Assembly (NCBI RefSeq): GCF_017968885.1
Contig: NZ_CP072913.1
Coordinates: forward strand, 5,744,501 to 5,808,500
Source: Pseudomonas sp. Tri1
GTDB taxonomy: Bacteria > Pseudomonadota > Gammaproteobacteria > Pseudomonadales > Pseudomonadaceae
Reading direction: 5' to 3'
DNA length: 64,000 nt
Part shown: in pieces, positions 38,300 through 48,982 of the stretch
Numbering within the stretch: the first letter of the stretch is position 1
How the letters are laid out: each line of letters begins with the position of its first letter
The notes under the pieces: generated by a model
Databases searched by the model: none
Told to the model about the DNA's origin: nothing
Seen by the model: only the letters and a program-made list of their open reading frames with translations
Program-made: the position numbers and the translations under genes

Positions 38300-38318
38300 C
38301 CATGCCAGGAGCTACGGC

Positions 38319-41300
38319 ATGCTTGTTAACGCTTTGAAGTTGGATCAGCGTGGGAAGTGCAGATATTCTTCCGACGGCGACATCGCCCTTTTTGAAAACA
38401 ACCTGACTCGTCTGCATGCTGACGACCAAACCTTGCTGAATCACTTTGGGTTGAACAGGGAGCAGCTGGTCTCTTATATCAAGGAACCTATCAACCAGCA
38501 GTGCTTGCCCGCCGCTGGCGAAACCGCCTTGAATGCCCTCAAGGATAAGCTTGCTCGCCTCGACAGCATTAATGTCGAAACAAAAGAAAGCTCAGGCGGC
38601 ACGGATAATTTTTATTGGTTCAGCTATCGTTTTTTTCTTTATTTCGTCGACGCCTTCAAGGCAGATGAGCGCTATTTGAATGCGTCAACGCACATTGATG
38701 AACCCGCGTTGTTTGCAAGCCTTGAACGCTATGTCCTGGCCCGGGTTGAACGCACGGCGGAGCAGAGCCTGGTCCATTATTTGAATACACGGATTGCGAA
38801 CGGTGATGACATTGACTTGAACGGATTCAATGAGCATCTGCGCACGTTGCCGCTGCTGACATTTTTCGAATCCTACCCAGTTCTAGCGACACTGCTGTTT
38901 GATCTGCTGGAAGACACCCTCCATTACCTTTATGCAGTCATTCACAACTTCGCCGACGATGCTGAAGCGCTGGTGCGGGAATTTTCGATTCCGTCCCGGA
39001 AAATCGAGGCTATCGAGCTTGGCCTGGGTGACCCCCATGGTCGCGGCGAAACGGTCTGCCAAGTCAAGATCAGCACGACTTCATTGGTCTACAAGCCAAG
39101 AGCAAACCGGGAGGCGATTTTTTTCTATCGTCTTCTTGGACAGTTGCGTGAGTGGACAGGCGCGGATTGTTTTTCTATCCACACCCCACGGATCCTCAGC
39201 CGCGAGCGACATAGCTGGGTAGAGAAAATCGACAACCTACCTTGTGACAGCGAAGCGGACGTTGGACTGTTCTATGAAAAAATGGGGGCACAAATAGCCG
39301 TCATCCATGCATTGAATGGGATCGACTTTCACTACGAAAACATTATCGCGTGCGGCAACAGTCCGGTCATGATTGACCTCGAGTGCTTGTTCACGGCTTC
39401 CACCAGCGACCTGCTCACTGACCTGCCCGCTGGCTGCGCACTGTCCAATAGCTTTAAATTGGTCCAGCGGTCGATATGTTCCAGCGGCTTCGTACCCTTT
39501 TCACAGCAACTCAATAACGACCAAAGTGGTCTGACCCGGCAAGCCTTATTCATCTCAACCCGCCATTCCCTGGTTTTCGACGGTGGTTTTTATCATCTGC
39601 GTAAAGTCGAATTCGAACACCACCTGATGCAAAAACACTTGCCGCTTTTGCAGAGTGAGCGCAAGGGGCCCCAAGCTTATAAAGCAGAGCTTCTCCAAGG
39701 CTTTGAATATGCCTATGGCAGACTCATGGTTCACCGGCACGCGATCATGCAGAAGCTTGAACAAGCCGCAGGCGAACTGTCGACCCGGGTGTTGCTGAAA
39801 AACTCTCAACGCTACGCTGACTTCATCGGGCTGATCCGTCACCCGCGCTTCATGCAGAACATGCTCGACAGAGAACTCCTGCTCGCGACCTTGTGGAAAG
39901 ATTTGAAAGAACCCTATCGGGAAAAGGGCATTCCCCGCTATGAAATAGCCGACCTGCAAAGATCCAGCATTCCGTGCTTTACCATGCCGCTGAACGCCAA
40001 CTATTTTACGAGCGCACAGGGTGAAACAATACCGATGGCGGCCGTGGAGCCCCCGCTGGAAAGCTGCCTACAGAAAATAGCCAACCTGTCCCACAAAGAC
40101 TGGGCCTTGCAACGCACCTTGCTCGAAATCTGTTTGTTCCCAGAACCGAATGGACATCCACCATCGCTAATCAAGCAAACGCTGGCGAACCTTGAAAAGA
40201 AGCCCCTCGACGCGATTCTGAGCATCAGTTCACGCCTCGAGGAACTCGCGATAGTGGGCGCAGCAGAGGATGTAAGCTGGCTGTCTTTCCATATGCACCC
40301 CACGACTCAGAGAAAATACCCCTCGCCAATGGATCACGGGCTGTACTCCGGTATTGCCGGGATTGGGTTGTTTTACCTGAGCCTGTTTAAAGTGAGCGGC
40401 AAACCGCGCTTTCTATCGTGCATGGATCAGGTTCTGGACTCACTGGAACAACGCTTCGGCTTTTTCAAAACCGATTTGACGGTCAGTGCGTATCACGGGC
40501 TGGGGTCTTACATCTATCTGCTCATCAATCGTCGCCAGGTCACTGGAGACGCCAGTCACGATGAAAAAATTGCCGGCCTGCTGACCCAGCTGATTGAAGT
40601 GCCTCCTGAACACTATGATTTCGACTTCCTGGGAGGTTGTTGTGGTGCGGTGACACTACTGGCCAATATCCATGCGTTATCGGCACAGGAGGACGTGTTG
40701 CCGGCCATACAACGCATGGTCGACTACATAAAAGACCAAATCCTGATTGAAGACGGCCAGCTTCTACGACGCGATGACCGCTCTGTCATTCTGACAGGCT
40801 TGTCCCACGGCCTCTCGGGCGTCATCCATGCCCTGTGCAAAGCCTATGACGTGACCGGCGATGCGACGCTGGTGCCTTTGGCCATCCAGGTACTCGTGGG
40901 GGAAAACCGCTTGAGTCGGGATGGTTTCTGGCTGGACCTGCGCAACCTCGGGCCGGCGGACCATACGTCCAAGTGGTGCCACGGCGACGGAGGCATCCTC
41001 ATCGCCAGACGACAGCTCATGGAGTCGATGGGGGACGCCCTGGACGAAGCGACCAGGCAGACCGTGCTCGACGATATACAGCGATGCGAGAACAATCTCT
41101 GGCAACACGGGTTTGGCGAGGGCTACAACCTGTGCCATGGCGACTTCGGCAATCTGCTCTGCCTGTATGACCTGTATCGGCATTCAGATAACCCCGAGGG
41201 TATGAACAGAGTCAGAGAGGCACTGGACGAAGTCTCCCGGCAATTTTTCGAAGGGCCCTCTCTCGACAGTGATCGGGTGCCCGATGTCAGTCTGCTGACT

Positions 41301-41390
41301 GGAATCGCAGGGGCGGGCTATGCCTTGCTGTACCAGATGGATCCGACGCTTCCCAACATTCTCTCGCTCGATTTCGCGACACCAGCATAG
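38319..41390 (+). CDS. lanM: Class II lanthipeptide synthetase LanM
   Basis: 1023 residues, RBS AGGAG at 7 bases. The N-terminal DUF4135 dehydratase (kinase-like) has KPRANREAIFF, Asp336-x-His338-x-x-Asn341 (GIDFHYEN) and Asp353-x-Glu355 (MIDLE). The C-terminal LanC-like cyclase has GIAGIG, FLGGCCG, His830 (GLSHG), and the zinc ligands Cys887 (KWCHGDGG), Cys939 and His940 (NLCHGDFG). All catalytic landmarks are intact. It phosphorylates and eliminates Ser/Thr in the LanA cores, then adds Cys thiols. It ends the cluster; a bidirectional terminator follows. Base composition is visibly lower in GC than flanking genes, suggesting acquisition by transfer. Confidence 0.95.
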   Translation: MLVNALKLDQRGKCRYSSDGDIALFENNLTRLHADDQTLLNHFGLNREQLVSYIKEPINQQCLPAAGETALNALKDKLARLDSINVETKESSGGTDNFYWFSYRFFLYFVDAFKADERYLNASTHIDEPALFASLERYVLARVERTAEQSLVHYLNTRIANGDDIDLNGFNEHLRTLPLLTFFESYPVLATLLFDLLEDTLHYLYAVIHNFADDAEALVREFSIPSRKIEAIELGLGDPHGRGETVCQVKISTTSLVYKPRANREAIFFYRLLGQLREWTGADCFSIHTPRILSRERHSWVEKIDNLPCDSEADVGLFYEKMGAQIAVIHALNGIDFHYENIIACGNSPVMIDLECLFTASTSDLLTDLPAGCALSNSFKLVQRSICSSGFVPFSQQLNNDQSGLTRQALFISTRHSLVFDGGFYHLRKVEFEHHLMQKHLPLLQSERKGPQAYKAELLQGFEYAYGRLMVHRHAIMQKLEQAAGELSTRVLLKNSQRYADFIGLIRHPRFMQNMLDRELLLATLWKDLKEPYREKGIPRYEIADLQRSSIPCFTMPLNANYFTSAQGETIPMAAVEPPLESCLQKIANLSHKDWALQRTLLEICLFPEPNGHPPSLIKQTLANLEKKPLDAILSISSRLEELAIVGAAEDVSWLSFHMHPTTQRKYPSPMDHGLYSGIAGIGLFYLSLFKVSGKPRFLSCMDQVLDSLEQRFGFFKTDLTVSAYHGLGSYIYLLINRRQVTGDASHDEKIAGLLTQLIEVPPEHYDFDFLGGCCGAVTLLANIHALSAQEDVLPAIQRMVDYIKDQILIEDGQLLRRDDRSVILTGLSHGLSGVIHALCKAYDVTGDATLVPLAIQVLVGENRLSRDGFWLDLRNLGPADHTSKWCHGDGGILIARRQLMESMGDALDEATRQTVLDDIQRCENNLWQHGFGEGYNLCHGDFGNLLCLYDLYRHSDNPEGMNRVREALDEVSRQFFEGPSLDSDRVPDVSLLTGIAGAGYALLYQMDPTLPNILSLDFATPA

Positions 41391-41414
41391 ACAGCTCCCA
41401 CAATGGATTTGCAT

Positions 41415-41456
41415 GCATAAAAAAACGGAGCCTTTCGAAGGCTCCGTTTTTTATGC
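41415..41456. terminator. Bidirectional terminator between lanM and ettA
   Basis: AAAAAACGGAGCCTT / AAGGCTCCGTTTTTT stem with a TCG loop, flanked by A and T tracts on both sides. It serves the convergent lanM and ettA genes. A REP remnant (AGCTCCCACAATGG) lies just before it at about 41393. Confidence 0.93.
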
Positions 41457-41469
41457 AACTGACCGCGAA

Positions 41470-43134
41470 TCAGGCCAGTTTCTTGTGCCGTACACGGTGC
41501 GGTTGGGCAGCCGCTTCGCCGAGGCGTTTCTTGCGATCGGCTTCGTACTCGGTGTAGTTACCTTCGAAGAACACCGCTTGCGAGTCGTCTTCGTACGCCA
41601 GGATGTGGGTCGCCACGCGGTCAAGGAACCACCGATCGTGGGAGATCACAATGGCGGCGCCCGGGAAGTCCAGCAGGGCTTCTTCCAGGGAACGCAGGGT
41701 TTCGACGTCGAGGTCGTTGGACGGTTCATCGAGCAGCAGGACGTTGCCACCCTCCTTCAAGGTCAACGCCAGGTGCAAGCGACCGCGCTCACCACCGGAC
41801 AGGTCCTTGACGAACTTCTGCTGGTCGCCGCCCTTGAAGTTGAAGCGGCCCACATAGGTGCGCGACGGAATTTCATAGTTGCCGATGCGGATCTGGTCGG
41901 AACCGTCGGAGATCTGCTGGAACACGGTCTTGCTGCCGTCCAGGTCTTCGCGGCTCTGGTCGACGCAGGCCAATTGCACGGTTTCACCGATTTCGATGCT
42001 GCCCGAATCCGGTGTTTCCTTGCCCATCAGCATGCGGAACAGCGTGGATTTACCCGCGCCGTTACCACCGATCACACCGACGATGGCGCCTTTGGGCATG
42101 GAGAACGACAGGTTGTCGATCAGCACGCGATCGCCATAGCCCTTGGTGACGTTCTTGAACTCGATGACCTTGTCACCCAGGCGCGGACCGGCCGGAATGT
42201 AGATCTCGTTGGTTTCGCTGCGCTTCTGGAATTCCTGGGACTGCATTTCCTCGAAGCGCTGCAGACGCGCCTTGGATTTGGACTGGCGGGCCTTGGCGCC
42301 TTTGCGCACCCACTCCAGTTCTTCCTTCATGGCTTTTTCATGGGCCGACTGCTGCTTGGATTCCTGGGCCAGACGATCGGACTTGGCTTCCAGCCAGCCC
42401 GAATAGTTGCCTTCGTACGGGATACCCGCACCGCGGTCCAGTTCCAGGATCCAGCCGGCGACGTTATCGAGGAAGTAACGGTCGTGCGTAATCGCGACCA
42501 CGGTACCCGGGAAATCGTGCAGGAAGTGTTCGAGCCAGGCGACGGAGTCGGCGTCCAGGTGGTTGGTCGGTTCGTCGAGCAGCAGCATGTCCGGGGCGGA
42601 CAGCAGCAGCCGGCACAGGGCCACACGGCGTTTTTCACCGCCGGACAGGTGTTCGACCTTAGCGTCCCAGGCCGGCAGGCGCAGCGCATCGGCGGCGACT
42701 TCCAACTGGCGGTCCAGGTTGTGGCCATCGCTGGCCTGCAGGATGGCTTCGAGCTTGGCCTGTTCGGCGGCCAACTTGTCGAAATCGGCATCCGGCTCGG
42801 CGTAGGCAGCGTAGACCTCATCCAGGCGCGCCTGGGCGTCCTTGATCACGCTGACCGCTTCCTCGACCACTTCACGCACGGTCTTGGTCGGGTCCAACTG
42901 AGGCTCTTGAGGCAGGTAGCCGATGTTCAGGTCCGGCATCGGACGGGCTTCGCCGTCGAATTCGTTATCGACGCCGGCCATGATTTTCAGCAACGTGGAC
43001 TTACCCGAACCGTTGAGACCCAGCACGCCGATCTTGGCGCCGGGGAAGAACGAGAGTGAAATATTTTTCAGGATTTCCCGCTTCGGCGGAACAACTTTGC
43101 TCAGCCGATGCATGGTGAAGACGTATTGAGCCAT
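41470..43134 (-). CDS. ettA: Energy-dependent translational throttle protein EttA (ABC-F)
   Basis: 554 residues. Two ABC domains in tandem: Walker A GLNGSGKST and GGNGAGKST, signatures LSGGEKRR and LSGGERGR, and Walker B LLLDEPTNHLD and LLLDEPSNDLD. An arm insertion in domain 1 and the linker EWVRKGAKARQSKSKARLQRFEEM are the EttA hallmarks. No membrane domain: it acts at the ribosomal E site and gates the first peptide bond by ATP/ADP ratio. The start at 43134 is MAQYVFTMHRLSKVVPP. Confidence 0.96.
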   Translation of the reverse strand: MAQYVFTMHRLSKVVPPKREILKNISLSFFPGAKIGVLGLNGSGKSTLLKIMAGVDNEFDGEARPMPDLNIGYLPQEPQLDPTKTVREVVEEAVSVIKDAQARLDEVYAAYAEPDADFDKLAAEQAKLEAILQASDGHNLDRQLEVAADALRLPAWDAKVEHLSGGEKRRVALCRLLLSAPDMLLLDEPTNHLDADSVAWLEHFLHDFPGTVVAITHDRYFLDNVAGWILELDRGAGIPYEGNYSGWLEAKSDRLAQESKQQSAHEKAMKEELEWVRKGAKARQSKSKARLQRFEEMQSQEFQKRSETNEIYIPAGPRLGDKVIEFKNVTKGYGDRVLIDNLSFSMPKGAIVGVIGGNGAGKSTLFRMLMGKETPDSGSIEIGETVQLACVDQSREDLDGSKTVFQQISDGSDQIRIGNYEIPSRTYVGRFNFKGGDQQKFVKDLSGGERGRLHLALTLKEGGNVLLLDEPSNDLDVETLRSLEEALLDFPGAAIVISHDRWFLDRVATHILAYEDDSQAVFFEGNYTEYEADRKKRLGEAAAQPHRVRHKKLA

Positions 43135-43405
43135 GGTGAACCTAGCGTCAGTGACAGGTGAAAAGAACGAGCCAGGCCATGCACAGCGCAGGCACTTGAT
43201 GGTCATCAATGCCTGCGGGCAGTTAAAGCCTGGGAGTCTGGAGCCGGAGCGCTCTTGTTTGACCGGCAAAGCTACCTCAACCGTCCGTCAAGGTCCAGCC
43301 GCCAGGGACTGGCACTTTGCCACAAGTCAAGGCATGCTAGCCGCCCTTCGGGCGTCCGGCTTATAGTGCACGTCGCGCCAGTCCAGCAAACTGCAGGATT
43401 ACAGC

Positions 43406-46400
43406 TTGTCCAAAGTCACGCCGACCCTGTCCCCACGCGCACCGGCTGCTGTGCCCGGCTCCCCCCTGCGCGGGACATTGAAAGGCGCACTGGCCACGCT
43501 GGTGCTGCTGTTGCTCGGATTACTCTTCTGGCAGTTACTCGACCAACTGCGCGAAACCCAGCAGCAACAGCGCCAATACACTATCGACTACACCGCCGAT
43601 CTGGCCGCGCAAGTCAGCCTGAACATGGCCCTGAACGCGCAAATCGCCCTCAACCTGCTACCCATCGTCGAACAACCGCAAACGGCCGACGAACAGCAGG
43701 CCCTGTTGCGCAAACTCCAGCAATCGTTGCCCGAGCTGCGTAGCCTGGCATTGCTGAGCCCCTCCGGCAAAGTACTCAGTGACAGCGATGCCCAGAGCCA
43801 GGACGCTGACTACCTGGGTGAACTGGTACGCCGAAGTCATGCCCAGGCGCACTATTTCAGCAATGCAGAAGACGGTTCCGTGGTGCACCTGCTGTTGCAC
43901 CAGGCCACCGGCAGCACCCGCGGCTATTGGGCCCTGCGCCTGAACCCAAGCTTTTTCTCGACCCTGACCAAACAGGTCGATGTCGGCTTGCGCCCGCTGT
44001 GGCTGGTGGAAAACCGCCTCAACCAGCAGATCATCAGTCGCGACGAAGGGCTGCCCTCGGCCAGCGCTACCCGTCTATCGCCGGATGACCTGAACAACAC
44101 CGTGCTGACCGTGCCCTTGAGCAGCAGCGACTGGCAGCTGCGCGGGCTGTTCGACCGTCGCCAGGTGATCGAACAACTGCTGCCGGCCTTCGTCGGCAAA
44201 TGCCTGCTGGGCCTGGCGTTTTCGTTGTTGCCGGTGATTGCCCTGCTGAGCATGCGCCGGCGCCAGCGCCAACTGCACGAAGGTCGTCGTCGCTACCAGG
44301 ATATTTTCGAAGGCACTGGCGTGGCCCTGTGCGTGCTCGATCTGTCGGGGCTCAAGGCCTTTTTTGAGCGGGCCGGCTTGCACAATGGCGATCAATTGCG
44401 CGCCTGGATGAAAACCTCTCATCAAATCGAGCAATTGCGCCAGGAAGTTCACGTCACCGAAGTCAACCAGATGGCGTTGAAGCTGCTCAACGTCGACTCC
44501 TGCGATCAGGCCTGGCAACTGCTGGTCGGCAAGGGTGCGCAGGACCACAACCCCGTTGGTTCGAAGCTGCTCGAAGCACTGCTCGACCAACACAAGCAAC
44601 TGGAGCTGGAAATCAGGCTCCAGGACGCCCATGGCCGTGATCAGCACCTGTGGCTGGTACTGCGCCTGCCGGAAAGACAGCAAGACTATAACGCCGTCAT
44701 CCTCAGCATCAGCGACATCACCAGCCGCAAGCTGATCGAGCTCTCGCTGCTTGAACGAGAAGGCTTCTGGTCCGACGTGGTGCGCACCGTACCGGATCAT
44801 CTCTACGTGCAGGACGTCATCAGCCAGCGGATGATCTTCAGCAACCATCACCTGGGCCAGACCCTGGGGTACGACCGCACCGAGCTGCAACAGATGGGCG
44901 AGTACTTCTGGGAAATCCTGCTGCACAGCGAAGACGCCGATCATTACCATTGCCTGCGCCAGGAACAACGCCGGGCCGGTTACGCGCAACTGCTGCAATG
45001 CCAGCTGCGCTTTCGTCATCGCAATGGCAAATGGCGGCGTTTCGACATCCGTGAACAGGCCCTGGCCCGGGACCGCTACGACCAGGTGACACGGATCATC
45101 GGCGTCGCCAAGGACATCACCGAGCAGATCGAGGCCAGTGAATCGCTGCGTGACAGCGAACAACGCTACCGGATGCTCGCTGAAAGCATCAGCGATGTGA
45201 TTTTCTCCACCGACAACAAGCTCTCGCTCAACTATGTCAGCCCGTCGGTACAGGCAGTGCTGGGCTACACCGCCGATTGGATCTTCCAGAACGGCTGGCA
45301 ATCGACCATCGCCAATCCACAGCAGCTGACCGGCATCTACACCCTGATGGACCGGGTCAGCAAGGCCCTCGACAAGCCCGAACAATTGGCCGAGCTGCGC
45401 AACCAGATGCAAACCCAGCTGTTCCTGTTCGACTGTCTGCGCGCCGACGGGCGCAAGATCCCCATCGAACTGCGACTGGTGCTGGTGTGGGATGAAAACG
45501 GCGCGTTCGAAGGCGTGCTCGGCGTGGGTCGCGATATCAGCCAGCAGCGACGCGCCGAAAAAGACCTGCGCATGGCCGCCACGGTGTTCGAACATTCGAC
45601 CTCGGCGATCCTGATCACCGACCCGGCCGGCTACATCGTCCAGGCCAACGAAGCCTTCAGCCGCGTCAGTGGTTATGCAGTGTCGCAAGTGCTGGACCAA
45701 CTGCCCAACATGCTGACCGTGGACGAGCAGCAGGAAGCCCACTTGCGCTACGTGCTCAAGCAGCTGCAACAGCACAGCACCTGGGAGGGCGAAGTCTGGC
45801 TCAAGCGCCGCAATGGCGAACATTACCCGGCTTGGGTCGGCATCACAGCGGTGCTGGACGACGAAGGCGACCTGGCCAGCTATGTGTGTTTTTTCAGCGA
45901 CATCAGCGAGCGCAAGGCCAGCGAGCAACGGATCCATCGCCTGGCCTACTACGACGCCCTGACCCACCTGCCCAACCGCACGCTGTTCCAGGACCGCCTG
46001 CACACCGCGCTGCAATCGGCCGAGCGGCAGAAGACTTGGGTCGTGTTGATGTTCCTCGACCTGGACCGTTTCAAACCGATCAACGACTCCCTGGGCCATG
46101 CCGCCGGCGACCGGATGCTCAAGGAGATGGCCACGCGCCTGCTCGGCTGCGTGGCCGACGACGACACCGTGGCGCGCATGGGCGGCGACGAATTCACCCT
46201 GCTGCTGCAACCGCGCGCCAGTCGGGAAATGGCATTGAACCGGGCCATTACCGTGGCCGAACAGATCCTCGCCAGCCTGGTCCGACCCTTCGTGCTCGAA
46301 GGTCGGGAGTTCTTCGTCACCGCCAGTATCGGTATCGCCCTGAGCCCCCAGGACGGCAACGAGCTGAGCCAGTTGATGAAAAACGCCGACACCGCCATGT

Positions 46401-47254
46401 ACCACGCCAAGGAGCGAGGCAAGAACAACTTCCAGTTCTACCAGGCCGACATGAACGCCAGCGCCCTGGAGCGCCTGGAGCTGGAAAGCGACCTGCGCCA
46501 TGCCCTGGAGCAGAACGAGTTCGTGCTGTATTACCAGCCGCAGTTCAGCGGTGATGGCAAACGTTTGACCGGCACCGAGGCCCTGCTGCGCTGGCGTCAT
46601 CCACGACGCGGACTGGTGCCGCCGGGGGACTTCATTCCGGTGCTCGAAGAACTCGGGCTGGTGGTGGACGTCGGCGACTGGGTCATCAGCGAGGCCTGTC
46701 GCCAACTCAGGACCTGGCACCAGGCCAAGGTCCGGGTGCCGAAGGTCTCGGTCAACATTTCCGCCCGACAGTTTTCCGACGGCCAGCTCGGCACGCGCAT
46801 CGCCAATATCCTGCGCAGCACCGGTCTGCCGCCAGCCTGCCTGGAGCTGGAACTGACCGAAAGTATCCTGATGCGTGAAGTCAGCGAGGCGATGCAGATC
46901 CTCGACGGCTTGAAAAACCTCGGGTTGAGCATTGCGGTGGATGACTTCGGCACCGGTTATTCGTCGCTCAACTACCTCAAGCAATTCCCCATCGATGTGC
47001 TGAAGATCGACCGCACCTTTGTCGACGGCCTGCCCTCCGGCGAGCAGGACGCCCAGATCGCCCGGGCAATCATCGCCATGGCCCATAGCCTCAACCTGGC
47101 AGTGATCGCCGAAGGCGTCGAGACCCACGAGCAATTGGACTTTCTGCGCGAGCACGGCTGCGACGAGGTCCAGGGCTACCTGTTCGGCCGGCCGATGCCG
47201 GCTAATCGGTTTGAAGCGCAGTTCAGCAATGATGCGTTGTTCATGCTCGACTGA
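43406..47254 (+). CDS. morA: Membrane PAS-GGDEF-EAL c-di-GMP enzyme MorA-like
   Basis: 1282 residues, TTG start with AGGA 7 bases upstream; it is needed to include transmembrane helix 1 (residues ~27-46). A periplasmic segment runs to helix 2 (~260-280). Several PAS modules follow (from about 340, 450, 590 and 720). The GGDEF domain has intact GGDEF at 926-930 and the EAL domain has EALLRW at 1058, with [17 protein letters not shown] residues ([11 protein letters not shown]). Both cyclase and phosphodiesterase sites look intact. Its place before glyA matches P. aeruginosa morA (motility and biofilm regulator). The N-terminus is shorter than PAO1 MorA (~1415). Confidence 0.9.
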   Translation: MSKVTPTLSPRAPAAVPGSPLRGTLKGALATLVLLLLGLLFWQLLDQLRETQQQQRQYTIDYTADLAAQVSLNMALNAQIALNLLPIVEQPQTADEQQALLRKLQQSLPELRSLALLSPSGKVLSDSDAQSQDADYLGELVRRSHAQAHYFSNAEDGSVVHLLLHQATGSTRGYWALRLNPSFFSTLTKQVDVGLRPLWLVENRLNQQIISRDEGLPSASATRLSPDDLNNTVLTVPLSSSDWQLRGLFDRRQVIEQLLPAFVGKCLLGLAFSLLPVIALLSMRRRQRQLHEGRRRYQDIFEGTGVALCVLDLSGLKAFFERAGLHNGDQLRAWMKTSHQIEQLRQEVHVTEVNQMALKLLNVDSCDQAWQLLVGKGAQDHNPVGSKLLEALLDQHKQLELEIRLQDAHGRDQHLWLVLRLPERQQDYNAVILSISDITSRKLIELSLLEREGFWSDVVRTVPDHLYVQDVISQRMIFSNHHLGQTLGYDRTELQQMGEYFWEILLHSEDADHYHCLRQEQRRAGYAQLLQCQLRFRHRNGKWRRFDIREQALARDRYDQVTRIIGVAKDITEQIEASESLRDSEQRYRMLAESISDVIFSTDNKLSLNYVSPSVQAVLGYTADWIFQNGWQSTIANPQQLTGIYTLMDRVSKALDKPEQLAELRNQMQTQLFLFDCLRADGRKIPIELRLVLVWDENGAFEGVLGVGRDISQQRRAEKDLRMAATVFEHSTSAILITDPAGYIVQANEAFSRVSGYAVSQVLDQLPNMLTVDEQQEAHLRYVLKQLQQHSTWEGEVWLKRRNGEHYPAWVGITAVLDDEGDLASYVCFFSDISERKASEQRIHRLAYYDALTHLPNRTLFQDRLHTALQSAERQKTWVVLMFLDLDRFKPINDSLGHAAGDRMLKEMATRLLGCVADDDTVARMGGDEFTLLLQPRASREMALNRAITVAEQILASLVRPFVLEGREFFVTASIGIALSPQDGNELSQLMKNADTAMYHAKERGKNNFQFYQADMNASALERLELESDLRHALEQNEFVLYYQPQFSGDGKRLTGTEALLRWRHPRRGLVPPGDFIPVLEELGLVVDVGDWVISEACRQLRTWHQAKVRVPKVSVNISARQFSDGQLGTRIANILRSTGLPPACLELELTESILMREVSEAMQILDGLKNLGLSIAVDDFGTGYSSLNYLKQFPIDVLKIDRTFVDGLPSGEQDAQIARAIIAMAHSLNLAVIAEGVETHEQLDFLREHGCDEVQGYLFGRPMPANRFEAQFSNDALFMLD

Positions 47255-47274
47255 AATTTGTGCTGCCTGGACTG

Positions 47275-47380
47275 GCCTCATCGCGAGCTTGCTCGCTCCC
47301 ACAATTGTTTTTGGTTGCCCTTGGAATCCACAGACGCCACAGCCCCCCTGTAGGAGCGAGCAAGCTCGCGATGAGGCCGG
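47275..47380. repeat. Outward-facing REPIN between morA and glyA
   Basis: GGCCTCATCGCGAGCTTGCTCG at 47275 and its exact reverse complement ending at 47380 form a long perfect inverted repeat about 50 bases apart. The arms are in the opposite order to most REPINs in the window. It could fold as an extended cruciform or a transcript-end hairpin. Confidence 0.8.
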
Positions 47381-47504
47381 TACAGGTGACACCGAGCCCT
47401 GCTTGAACCCCATTCGTCCGCGACATGATGTCCTTTCATATGCCTTCCAAAACCGGTTGGGTTAGAATGCCCCCCTTTTCTGCCCCCGATCCTTGAGGAC
47501 CGCC

Positions 47505-48758
47505 ATGTTCAGCCGTGATTTGACTATTGCCAAGTACGACGCCGATCTCTTTGCCGCCATGGAGCAAGAAGCTCAGCGCCAGGAAGAGCACATTGAGCTG
47601 ATCGCTTCGGAAAACTACACCAGCCCTGCGGTGATGGAAGCTCAAGGCTCGGTACTGACCAACAAATACGCCGAAGGCTACCCAGGCAAGCGCTACTACG
47701 GCGGCTGCGAGTTCGTCGATGTGGTCGAGCAACTGGCCATCGACCGTGCCAAGGAGCTGTTCGGTGCCGACTACGCCAACGTCCAGCCCCACGCCGGTTC
47801 CCAAGCCAACGCCGCTGTCTACCTGGCGCTGCTGTCGGCCGGTGACACCATCCTGGGCATGAGCCTGGCCCACGGCGGTCACCTGACCCACGGCGCCAGC
47901 GTTTCCTCCTCCGGCAAGCTGTACAACGCTATCCAGTACGGCATCGATGGCAATGGCCTGATCGACTACGACGAAGTCGAGCGCCTGGCTCTGGAACACA
48001 AGCCGAAGATGATCGTGGCCGGTTTCTCTGCCTACTCGCAGATCCTCGACTTCCCACGCTTCCGCGAAATCGCCGACAAGGTCGGTGCCTACCTGTTCGT
48101 GGACATGGCTCACGTTGCGGGCCTGGTCGCCGCCGGCGTCTACCCGAACCCGGTGCCATTCGCCGACGTGGTCACCACCACCACCCACAAAACCCTGCGC
48201 GGCCCACGTGGCGGCCTGATCCTGGCTCGCGCCAATGCCGACATCGAGAAGAAGCTGAACTCCGCTGTCTTCCCGGGTGCCCAGGGCGGCCCACTGGAAC
48301 ACGTGATCGCCGCCAAGGCGATCTGCTTCAAGGAAGCCCTGCAACCTGAGTTCAAGGCTTACCAACAGCAAGTGGTGAAAAACGCCAAGGCCATGGCCGG
48401 CGTGTTCATCGAACGCGGCTTCGACGTGGTCTCCGGCGGTACCGAGAACCACCTGTTCCTGCTGTCCCTGATCAAACAGGACATCTCCGGTAAAGACGCT
48501 GACGCGGCGCTGGGCAAGGCGTTCATCACCGTGAACAAGAACTCGGTGCCAAACGACCCACGCTCTCCGTTCGTTACCTCGGGCCTGCGCTTCGGCACCC
48601 CAGCCGTAACCACCCGCGGTTTCAAGGAAGCCGAGTGCAAGGAACTGGCCGGCTGGATCTGCGACATCCTGGCTGACCTGAACAACGAAGCTGTGATCGA
48701 CGCTGTTCGTGAGAAGGTCAAGGCTATCTGCAAGAAGTTGCCGGTATACGGCGCTTAA
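47505..48758 (+). CDS. glyA: Serine hydroxymethyltransferase GlyA
   Basis: 417 residues, PLP enzyme interconverting serine and glycine with one-carbon transfer to THF. The PLP lysine is in [14 protein letters not shown], the substrate region [18 protein letters not shown] is intact. The start at 47505 ([15 protein letters not shown]) has GAGGAC upstream; an in-frame ATG four codons earlier lacks spacing. The order morA-glyA matches the glyA3 locus PA4602, so other SHMT paralogues probably exist elsewhere. Confidence 0.97.
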   Translation: MFSRDLTIAKYDADLFAAMEQEAQRQEEHIELIASENYTSPAVMEAQGSVLTNKYAEGYPGKRYYGGCEFVDVVEQLAIDRAKELFGADYANVQPHAGSQANAAVYLALLSAGDTILGMSLAHGGHLTHGASVSSSGKLYNAIQYGIDGNGLIDYDEVERLALEHKPKMIVAGFSAYSQILDFPRFREIADKVGAYLFVDMAHVAGLVAAGVYPNPVPFADVVTTTTHKTLRGPRGGLILARANADIEKKLNSAVFPGAQGGPLEHVIAAKAICFKEALQPEFKAYQQQVVKNAKAMAGVFIERGFDVVSGGTENHLFLLSLIKQDISGKDADAALGKAFITVNKNSVPNDPRSPFVTSGLRFGTPAVTTRGFKEAECKELAGWICDILADLNNEAVIDAVREKVKAICKKLPVYGA

Positions 48759-48779
48759 TCAGCCCGCCAGACCGTAGTT

Positions 48780-48815
48780 AAAAAGGCCCGCATCGAAAGA
48801 TGCGGGCCTTTTTTA
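48780..48815 (+). terminator. Terminator after glyA
   Basis: GGCCCGCATC / GATGCGGGCC stem, GAAA tetraloop, then TTTTTT. Strong rho-independent terminator. Confidence 0.95.
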
Positions 48816-48982
48816 TTAGTCGTCAACCAGACAAGGCCAATTAACCAAGTTACCCGCAATCCCATGCAACGCTCGCCACCGCACTTAACTTTCTGCAATA
48901 CAGATAACACCACCGACAATCAATAAATCAATAATATCCAGCTCGCTCCACCTCACAACTCAATACAGGATTCAATTATCAC

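Noticed and set aside
44075..47413. 1112-codon open frame antisense to the GGDEF/EAL gene
   Set aside because: Opposite-strand shadow of a long GC-rich gene; no RBS or known domain.
48759..48982. Search for a small RNA or tRNA in the AT-rich gap after glyA
   Set aside because: Only the glyA terminator is visible; no cloverleaf and no second terminator.
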